A stretch of 59,321 nt of DNA, from the NCBI GenBank assembly GCA_004552195.1, contig SFPC01000001.1, positions 1 through 59,321 on the forward strand, in the 5' to 3' direction. The translations under genes were made by a program, and so were the position numbers. Below the pieces are notes generated by a model. The model did no database searches, was not told where the DNA came from, and saw only the letters and a list, made by a program, of their open reading frames with translations. Below are positions 44,408 through 51,024 of the stretch, piece after piece (the first letter of the stretch is position 1; every line of letters begins with the position of its first letter). This DNA comes from Bacteroidales bacterium. Its GTDB lineage: Bacteria > Bacteroidota > Bacteroidia > Bacteroidales > Bacteroidaceae.

Positions 44408-45256
44408 TCAAAAACGGAAGTTCCCGATGATAAATGTGGCGTTGTAGCCCCGCAGCGGATGTTCGCGCAGACTGAGGGTGAGATGTTGCATCAACAGGAT
44501 TTGCCGCGAAAGGGAAAGTCCAATGCCGGAACCGGAGGGTTTGGTCGTAAAGAAAGGAATGAACATTTCGTGCGCCACCTCGTCGGGGATGGTGTGCCCG
44601 TCGTTGCTGACGTACAGACAGCCGTCCCACTTCAGCTCTATGCGTCGTGCTTCCGCCTCAATGGCATTCTTGGTGAGGTTGATAAATACTTGGCGGAGCA
44701 GTCCCTCATCGGCTTTGAAGATTATATCGGAAGGGATGTCAATGCTCCAACTCAGTTCGGGATAGAGCGCGGCGATTCTTTCGCCAAAGGGAAGGAGCGA
44801 CACGTCGCGCAACACCGGTTTTTGCAGTTGCGTGAACTTGCGGTAGCTATCGACAAAGGCCGCCAGTCCCAGCGTTGTGTCGTGGATGGCTCGGATGCCC
44901 TCCTCGTGGGGCGATCCGTGGATGGCGGGACTTTGCAGGTAAGCCTGACTGATGGAGAGGATGGGGGTCGTGGCATTCATGATTTCGTGGGTCAGTACCC
45001 GTGTGAGTCTTTGCCAGGCTTCCACTTCATTTTGCGCCACGAGTTGCTGGATTTCCTGCCCCATGTCGTTGAGTGCCTCCTGCAATGCCTTTTCGCCGAA
45101 GAGCAAGCCATGGGTGGGCAGGCGGAACATGAAGTCGCGGTGGCGTATGGCATCGAGCATGGTTTGCGCCCTGTCTTTCAGTACGCATTGGTGGTGATAC
45201 ACGCCGTAGGCGAGAGCCACTGCTAAAACGAGAGCGAGAATGATGAGGTATAACAT
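44408..45256 (-). CDS. sensor histidine kinase, NtrY-like, without a periplasmic domain
   Basis: A 282-residue kinase. A single membrane helix (residues 3-20) is followed at once by a cytosolic helical part, so no extracellular sensor is present. The phosphorylated histidine is H90 in RVLTHEIMNATTPIL. The ATP-binding part has an N-box (FINLTKNAIEAEARRIEL), DGHTIPDEV and GSGIGLSLSRQILLMQHLTL. It may sense a signal at the membrane or through a partner protein. It lies 12 bp after its response regulator. Confidence 0.92.
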   Translation of the reverse strand: MLYLIILALVLAVALAYGVYHHQCVLKDRAQTMLDAIRHRDFMFRLPTHGLLFGEKALQEALNDMGQEIQQLVAQNEVEAWQRLTRVLTHEIMNATTPILSISQAYLQSPAIHGSPHEEGIRAIHDTTLGLAAFVDSYRKFTQLQKPVLRDVSLLPFGERIAALYPELSWSIDIPSDIIFKADEGLLRQVFINLTKNAIEAEARRIELKWDGCLYVSNDGHTIPDEVAHEMFIPFFTTKPSGSGIGLSLSRQILLMQHLTLSLREHPLRGYNATFIIGNFRF

Positions 45257-45268
45257 CGTGGCTTGTGC

Positions 45269-45793
45269 TTAATTATCATGGTATTTTTTGTACAGCGTTT
45301 GCCGCGTAATCCCTAAGAGTTCTGCCGCCTTGCTCATGTTGCCCTTGCAGCGGTCTACCACTTTCTTCACGTGTTCCTTCTCCACTTGTTCGAGCGGAAC
45401 CACTTCGCTGCTGTGGTCGATGGCATCTTTCAACACGCGGACTAGCTCGTCGTTGTCCCAAGGCTTGGTCACGAAATCCACCGCGCCGTTTTTCAGTCCG
45501 CGTACGGCGAGTTTCACATCGGCATAGGCCGTCATCAGCACCACGGGAATGTCCGGGTGCTTGCGGTGGATGGCGGAGAGCCAAATCATGCCCTCCTGGC
45601 CCGAGTTCGTGCCGTGGGTGAAGTTCATGTCGAGCAAGATGGCATCGACATGCTCCTGTTGCAAGGTCGTGAGAATGGCCTCGGGCTTGGTGAGCGTGAC
45701 GATATGCCCGAAGGCTGGCTTGAGGCAAATCTTTACAGCCGTCAGAATGGCGGGATTGTCGTCCACGACGAGCAGTGTGCCGTAGTTGTTCAT
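45269..45793 (-). CDS. response regulator, receiver plus Fis-type HTH (no AAA+ domain)
   Basis: A 174-residue regulator. The receiver domain has the acidic pair D11-D12, phosphorylation site D55 (AILLDMNFTH), TAYAD and VTKPWDN. Instead of the sigma-54 AAA+ module it goes directly to a C-terminal Fis-type helix-turn-helix (residues about 136-172, CKGNMSKAAELLGITRQTLYKKY). This two-part layout is that of ActR/RegA-type regulators, which bind DNA directly at ordinary promoters. The palindromes upstream of tolC and the permease are its best candidate targets. Confidence 0.93.
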   Translation of the reverse strand: MNNYGTLLVVDDNPAILTAVKICLKPAFGHIVTLTKPEAILTTLQQEHVDAILLDMNFTHGTNSGQEGMIWLSAIHRKHPDIPVVLMTAYADVKLAVRGLKNGAVDFVTKPWDNDELVRVLKDAIDHSSEVVPLEQVEKEHVKKVVDRCKGNMSKAAELLGITRQTLYKKYHDN

Positions 45794-45927
45794 ATTGAGT
45801 TAGTTTCTTGCAATATCATCAATGTAATGGTCGTAGATGGCAGCGAAATTACCGTTTGAGGGCAATCTGAGCTTGCTCGGTGATAGCCGAGCGAAAGCAA
45901 TTATCTTAGTCCTGCATAGCTGAGAAC

Positions 45928-46947
45928 CTATTGATTGTCCTTGTTGATGAGATTGACGACTACTTTTACCATGACATCTTTCTCTTCGGTGCGGCTCTCG
46001 GCTATCATCAATGTCAGGGCCACGAGGGTGTTGTCTGCTATGCGCTTTCTGCCGTCTGCGGCATACAGGATGCCGTTCTTCTCCATGAACCACAGGAAAA
46101 GCATGGCTGCAATACGTTTGTTGCCGTCGCTGAACGAGTGGTTCTTGACCACGAGGTAGAGCAACATGGCAGCCTTTTCCTCAACCGAAGGGTAGAGGTC
46201 TTCGCCACCAAAGGTTTGGTAAATCTGTCCTATGCTGCTCTTGAAGGAGTCGTCCTTTTCGTTGGCAAACCATTGGCTTCCACCAAACTTCTCCTTCAGG
46301 GCTTGGATGGCATCCATGGCATTCTCGTAGGTGGCACGGAAAGGTTCTTCCTTGGTAGTCTTCTCAATGTCCAATGTCTGATAGTCGTAGCGGTCGAGCG
46401 TGTCGAGGGCATAGACATAGTCGGCAATCACATTGAACAGTCCGGCATACTCTCCTTCCGACACCTTGTCCTGAAGGGTAATGGCGCGCGACATCAGGCG
46501 CACCACCTCCTTCAATTCGGCATAATGGTCGAGGCGGCGCTGGTCGATGGCGTAACCTTTGATGAGATACTGCTTGATGAGTGCTGAAGCCCATATTCTG
46601 AACTTCGTACCGTTGATGCTCTTCACCCTATAACCTACGGATATGATTACATCGAGATTATAAAATGTCGTTTCGGTCAACTGAATATGATTGCCTCTAC
46701 GACCATATTTCTTGGGTTGTGCATTTTTTGCACATACCAAGGTCTCATCCAATTCACCCTCCTTGAAGATGTTTCTTATATGGCGCGCTATGACGGTACG
46801 GTCTCTGCCGAATAAGCTGGCCATCTGGCTTTGTGTGAGCCACACGGTGTCTTGCTCCAACTTCACTTCAAGCTGGGTGTTGCCGTCTTCCGTCGTATAG
46901 AGCACGATAGACGAACCGTTATTCGCAATGATAGTGTTTTCTGTCAT
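45928..46947 (-). CDS. RhuM-type protein with C-terminal Fic/DOC domain
   Basis: A 339-residue cytoplasmic protein. The N-terminal half is a RhuM domain (VWLTQSQMASLFGRDRTVIARHI, then YNLDVIISVGYRVKSINGTKFR), a probable DNA-binding part. The C-terminal half is a Fic/DOC domain with the active motif HSFSDGNKR starting at H270, so the AMP/phosphate-transfer site is intact. No clear inhibitory helix motif was seen, and no antitoxin-like ORF is adjacent. It separates the two-component pair from the exporter genes and is divergent from tolC. Confidence 0.9.
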   Translation of the reverse strand: MTENTIIANNGSSIVLYTTEDGNTQLEVKLEQDTVWLTQSQMASLFGRDRTVIARHIRNIFKEGELDETLVCAKNAQPKKYGRRGNHIQLTETTFYNLDVIISVGYRVKSINGTKFRIWASALIKQYLIKGYAIDQRRLDHYAELKEVVRLMSRAITLQDKVSEGEYAGLFNVIADYVYALDTLDRYDYQTLDIEKTTKEEPFRATYENAMDAIQALKEKFGGSQWFANEKDDSFKSSIGQIYQTFGGEDLYPSVEEKAAMLLYLVVKNHSFSDGNKRIAAMLFLWFMEKNGILYAADGRKRIADNTLVALTLMIAESRTEEKDVMVKVVVNLINKDNQ

Positions 46948-46983
46948 ACCTTTCTTGTTTATGGAGTCAGAAGATGCCTTACT

Positions 46984-47034
46984 TGTCTTGTTCGCAGGAC
47001 AAAAATAGGCTGTTTCTGTCTTGTCCGCAAGACA
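46984..47034. promoter_or_regulatory. two tandem TGTCTTG palindromes before the RhuM-Fic gene
   Basis: TGTCTTGTTCGCAGGACA (46984-47001, one mismatch) and TGTCTTGTCCGCAAGACA (47017-47034, perfect arms) are 33 bp apart, three helical turns. They lie 37-87 bp before the RhuM-Fic start and 80 bp or more from the tolC promoter boxes, so self-control of RhuM-Fic is the simpler reading. Confidence 0.6.
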
Positions 47035-47067
47035 AAGTGGGGTTTTCTGGTACTGGCTGGGGAAGAG

Positions 47068-47107
47068 TGGATGATTTTCATACAGCGGAGTGTATGATTT
47101 TCATACA
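47068..47107. promoter_or_regulatory. paired TGTATGA-N3-TCATACA operators upstream of tolC
   Basis: Distal site 47068-47084 (one mismatch) and proximal site TGTATGATTTTCATACA at 47091-47107 (perfect 7-3-7 palindrome), 23 bp apart. The same pair occurs before the permease gene (56916-56955). Confidence 0.8.
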
Positions 47108-47132
47108 ATCGTCACCCGAGGAAGGCCGAAGC

Positions 47133-47164
47133 CTTGTCCGCCCCGTGGACTTGCACTATCTTTG
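47133..47164 (+). promoter_or_regulatory. promoter of the tolC operon (CTTG-N20-TATCTTTG)
   Basis: CTTG at 47133-47136 and TATCTTTG at 47157-47164, spacer 20 bp. The weak -33 box fits a promoter that needs an activator; the proximal palindrome centre is 58 bp before the -7 box. Confidence 0.7.
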
Positions 47165-47183
47165 CCCCCAAACCCCTTCCCCC

Positions 47184-48653
47184 ATGAAACAGAAAAGCGT
47201 TTTACTATGGCTTATGGCAGCCTTTTGGACACACTGCATGGCGACCACAGAGGCCGACACCTTGGTGCTGACCCTGCAGGACATCATTGCCCTGGCCCAG
47301 AGGCAATCGCCATCGGCCCAAAGCGCACGCAACACTTTTCTGTCGGCTTACTGGAACTACCGCTACTTCCGCGCCAACCAGCTGCCGTCCGTCACGCTCT
47401 CTTCTGCCCCTTATATCAATAAGGAGATGAACAAGATTGCACAGCCCGACGGCACGGCGCAGTTCCTGCGGCAGGACCAGTTTGGCGCGGACCTCACGCT
47501 AAAGGTCAACCAACAAGTCAGCTGGACGGGCGGCAGCGTCTTCCTGAAGAGCACGCTCAACCGCATCGACGAGTACCGGCAGCACACCACGGCCTACAGT
47601 TGCCAGCCGCTGCTCATCGGCTACGAGCAGAGCCTATTCGGCCACAACTCCCTGAAGTGGGACAAACGCATCGAACCTATCCGCTACCGCGAGGCCAAGA
47701 AGCAGTATGCCGGAATGCTCGAAACGATTTCGGCCAATGCCTGCGACCACTTTTTCGCACTCGCCACGGCCCAGGCCACACTGGACATGGCGCGTCAGAA
47801 CTTTGCTGCGGCCGACACGCTCTACAGCATGGCACAAGGACGCTACGAGATTGGTACCATCACGCAGAACGAGATGCTCCAACTCGAAATCAACCGGCTC
47901 AACGAGGAGACCAACGTGATGGATGCAGAAATCTCGCTGAAGGAGACGGCACAGCGCGTGCGTTCCTTCCTCGCCCTGCCGCCCACTGCGGAGCTGCGGA
48001 TCGTCCTGCCCGACAGTGTACCGCCGTTCCAAGTCTCCCTGCCTCAGGCCATGGAGCTCGCACTCGAAAACAGCAGTGTGCCCGAGTACTATCGGCGCAT
48101 TCAGAAAGAGAGTGAAAGCAACCTGTCGCAAGCCAAGGCCAACCTGGGCTTCCGCGCCGACCTCTACTTGCAGTTCGGCCTTTCCCAAACGGGCAGCGAG
48201 CTGCGCGGCGTGTACCGCAACCTCATGAATCAGGAATATGCCGGCATCTCACTCTCCATTCCCCTGCTCGACTGGGGCCGCGGGAAGGGTAGGGTAAAGG
48301 TGGCTCAATCGCAATTGGCCCTCACGCAGACTGAAGTGGAGCAGGGCATGGCGGGCTTCAGGCAGACGGTACAGGAACTGGTCCTTCAGTTTAACATGCA
48401 GGCCCGCAAGGTCCGCGTGGCCTCACTCACCGACCAACGGGCCGAGCAACGTCACCGCATTGCCCAACGCCTCTACATCCTGGGGCGCAGCAGCATTCTC
48501 GACCTCAATGCGGCGGTGAGCGAGAAGAATGCGGCCAAGTTGGGCTATGTCCGCACGCTGAGCACCTACTGGAACCTCTACTACACCCTGCGCAGCCTGA
48601 CGGCCTACGACTTTGAGTACAACATGCCGCTGTGCGAACAATTACCCATTTAA
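47184..48653 (+). CDS. TolC family outer membrane channel protein
   Basis: A 489-residue outer-membrane efflux protein: signal peptide (residues 1-20), then the two-repeat helical/barrel structure of the TolC family. Long helices carry ANACDHFFALATAQATLDMAR and the paired part ETAQRVRSFLALPP, and ISLSIPLLDWGRGKGRVKVAQ is the repeated coupling segment near residue 360. It joins an inner-membrane adaptor (HlyD gene at 54073) and a transporter to form a channel out of the cell. The start at 47184 follows the promoter by 19 bp; the open frame upstream is promoter DNA. Confidence 0.93.
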   Translation: MKQKSVLLWLMAAFWTHCMATTEADTLVLTLQDIIALAQRQSPSAQSARNTFLSAYWNYRYFRANQLPSVTLSSAPYINKEMNKIAQPDGTAQFLRQDQFGADLTLKVNQQVSWTGGSVFLKSTLNRIDEYRQHTTAYSCQPLLIGYEQSLFGHNSLKWDKRIEPIRYREAKKQYAGMLETISANACDHFFALATAQATLDMARQNFAAADTLYSMAQGRYEIGTITQNEMLQLEINRLNEETNVMDAEISLKETAQRVRSFLALPPTAELRIVLPDSVPPFQVSLPQAMELALENSSVPEYYRRIQKESESNLSQAKANLGFRADLYLQFGLSQTGSELRGVYRNLMNQEYAGISLSIPLLDWGRGKGRVKVAQSQLALTQTEVEQGMAGFRQTVQELVLQFNMQARKVRVASLTDQRAEQRHRIAQRLYILGRSSILDLNAAVSEKNAAKLGYVRTLSTYWNLYYTLRSLTAYDFEYNMPLCEQLPI

Positions 48654-48804
48654 GTTACTGCGTAACTCGGTTATCAGGAATAAGGTTATGAGGAATAAGG
48701 TTATGAGGTTATAAAGTTACTGTTGTAACGCTTGAACATCGCCCGCTTAAATAGTAATCTTATAACCTCATAACCTAAAATCTCATAACCTAATTACTCA
48801 TAAA
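48652..48804. repeat. TA-rich inverted-repeat element, family 1, copy 3
   Basis: Fills the gap between tolC and the TlpA-type gene. About 80 bp of the core, including TAACGCTTGAACATCGCCCG, match copy 1 (8735-8819) with only a few changes. Left arm GGTTATGAGGTTATAAAG, right arm its complement. Confidence 0.8.
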
Positions 48805-48882
48805 CTTTATTTTATCACCTATTCTGTTACATTTCCCCTGTTTGAGTGTATATATAATAAGAATATAATCCTAAAGCAACTC

Positions 48883-50994
48883 ATGAAACAATTACTGACC
48901 CTGTTCCTCTGCGGCCTCTTCGTACTGGCTGCTCCCGCTTGCGCCCAGCGCACCATCCAAAATCCCAAGGCATTGGGCTGCCTGAATGTGTCGGGCGGCG
49001 AACTGAAGGCAAGCAAAGTGGTGTTTGCCGACACGGCCACCACGGTGCAATTCACAATGGACTATCCCGCTGGCTCCACTTTCCGCATCGCCGGAACCTC
49101 CTATTTGGTGGACGAAAACAACCGCCGCTACCTTGTGCGCTCGGCCGAAGGGCTGACCCTGGACGCATGGGTGACTTCGCCCGCCGACAGAACCACCCAC
49201 TTCACGCTGCACTTTGAACCCCTGCCGAAGCGCACGCGGGTGTTCGACTTCATCGAGTACGACGGACAGAGGGCTTTCATGCTTCTGGGCATCCACGACA
49301 GCAAGCAGAAGTTAAAGATGAAAACGATGGAGGAACTGGCCGGCGCGAATGCCTACCCCTCACTTGCCGACTGGTTCACCACCGACAGCGTGACCCTTCG
49401 CGGACGCATTGAGGGCTACAGCGCCGAGGCAGGATTTCCCACCCAGCTCGAAATGTCCTACAAAAGCGTGTTCGATAAGTATGATTTTGTCATGGTGGCC
49501 GACATACGCCCCGACGGCACGTTTGAGAAGCGATGGAAGGTGGATTATCCCCAGCAGCATTCGTTCCGTTTGGACAAGGAGTTGCCGGGCATGAACTATC
49601 TTGAAGTATTCGCCCGCCCCGGCGACACCATTGACGTGACCGTACGCAAGGGCGACGACGGACTGTACCGCTGCGACTACCACAGCGGCAGCAGCCAGGA
49701 GGTAGAGCGATGGCTGAAGTCGGGCCTGGATTTCAGGGATATAGACTCGCGGATGTATCACTGCGAAGGTACGCCGCAGGAAGCCGAAGCACTGGCCGAA
49801 GAGTTGTGGCAGCTCACGGCCTACCGCCTGCAGACGGTAGCCGCCCGCCACCATTTCACGCCGACTGAAATGCAATTGGCTGTGGCCGATGCACAGGCGC
49901 AATATGCCACGGGCGTGATGGACTATGCCCTGGCGAAAAGGTTTAACGTGGAATTGGTGACAGCTGCCGACAGTGCCGTGTATGCCACGCTGCGCGACAC
50001 GACGTTCTACAGCCGGCTGCTGCACCGCATTGACTTCGACAATCCGCTACTCATGGCCAGCGGCTACTACGACATCCTGCTCAACCGCATACAATATGCC
50101 TGGCCCGTGCTCAGCGCAGACGGCCCCGTGGAAATCACGGACGAAGACGGCCCATGGGACAATACGTCCGAAAGCATCCTGAAGGAAATGGAAAAGCGTT
50201 ATGCCACGTGGCGCGGCATGATGGGCAGCACGAAGAATAACGATTTCGTTAAGCCAAAAGACCAAAGAGAGCTTGCTCGCTTTGGCTTGGCGAGAAATTG
50301 CACTTTTAAGAACCTTATGGCGCAAATGTGCAACTATCAGGAGATGTTGGGCGACTACAACATGTGGCGCGAAAATGAAAGCAGTAAGGACCGCGTGTTG
50401 GCCGACCCCAAGCTCAGCGCTGAGGAGCGCAAACAGCAGGCCGAACGCATTCCCTGTCTGAGCAATGTGTTCCCCCGCTATGTATCTTCGTTCACCTACG
50501 AAGCCCTGCGCCACCATGCCGAACAGTTCCACGCAGCGCGTCAGGCCATGGCATCCTTCACTTCGCCCCTGCCCCAAGGCCAGCCCGCCCAACTCATCCG
50601 CTCGCTCCAGATGCGCTACCCTGGCCGCTACTTGGTGATTGACTTCTGGGGCATGGGGTGCGGCCCTTGTCGCGGTGCCATTCAGAGCAGCAAGGAGCTG
50701 CGTGCGGAGATTGCGAAGCGCGACGACGTGAAACTCGTGTTCATTGCGGGCGAAGAAACAGCCGAGGGCAGCGAGGCTTACCACAAGTATGTGAAAGAAT
50801 GGCTCGCCGACGAGGAAACCATTTGCATTCCGGACACCGAGTTCAGCCGCCTGCAAGAGTACTTCCGCTTCAACGGCATCCCGCACTACGAAACCATCAC
50901 GCCCGACGGCCGGCTCGTGGGCGAGGAGTACCGCATCAACGGCCTGTACAACTTCAAGGCCGAGATGGAGCGGCTGATCAAGGCGGGGCTTTGA
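48883..50994 (+). CDS. TlpA family protein with C-terminal thioredoxin domain
   Basis: A 703-residue secreted protein, far longer than ordinary TlpA. After a signal peptide (ending PACAQ, cleaved before R or Q) come about 550 residues of uncertain fold, mostly helical after residue 250, then a thioredoxin-like domain with WGMGCGPC (C593 and C596) and GIPHYETITPDGR holding the cis-proline. It probably reduces disulfides or carries out thiol exchange in the periplasm. It is the second gene of the exporter operon and directly precedes the large barrel protein. Confidence 0.9.
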   Translation: MKQLLTLFLCGLFVLAAPACAQRTIQNPKALGCLNVSGGELKASKVVFADTATTVQFTMDYPAGSTFRIAGTSYLVDENNRRYLVRSAEGLTLDAWVTSPADRTTHFTLHFEPLPKRTRVFDFIEYDGQRAFMLLGIHDSKQKLKMKTMEELAGANAYPSLADWFTTDSVTLRGRIEGYSAEAGFPTQLEMSYKSVFDKYDFVMVADIRPDGTFEKRWKVDYPQQHSFRLDKELPGMNYLEVFARPGDTIDVTVRKGDDGLYRCDYHSGSSQEVERWLKSGLDFRDIDSRMYHCEGTPQEAEALAEELWQLTAYRLQTVAARHHFTPTEMQLAVADAQAQYATGVMDYALAKRFNVELVTAADSAVYATLRDTTFYSRLLHRIDFDNPLLMASGYYDILLNRIQYAWPVLSADGPVEITDEDGPWDNTSESILKEMEKRYATWRGMMGSTKNNDFVKPKDQRELARFGLARNCTFKNLMAQMCNYQEMLGDYNMWRENESSKDRVLADPKLSAEERKQQAERIPCLSNVFPRYVSSFTYEALRHHAEQFHAARQAMASFTSPLPQGQPAQLIRSLQMRYPGRYLVIDFWGMGCGPCRGAIQSSKELRAEIAKRDDVKLVFIAGEETAEGSEAYHKYVKEWLADEETICIPDTEFSRLQEYFRFNGIPHYETITPDGRLVGEEYRINGLYNFKAEMERLIKAGL

Positions 50995-51024
50995 GGCAGA
51001 TGTGAAAGTGTAAACTAAGACAAG

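Noticed and set aside
46974..47183. Upstream extension of the TolC reading frame by 70 codons
   Set aside because: It reads through the palindromes and the promoter; a good signal peptide starts at 47184.
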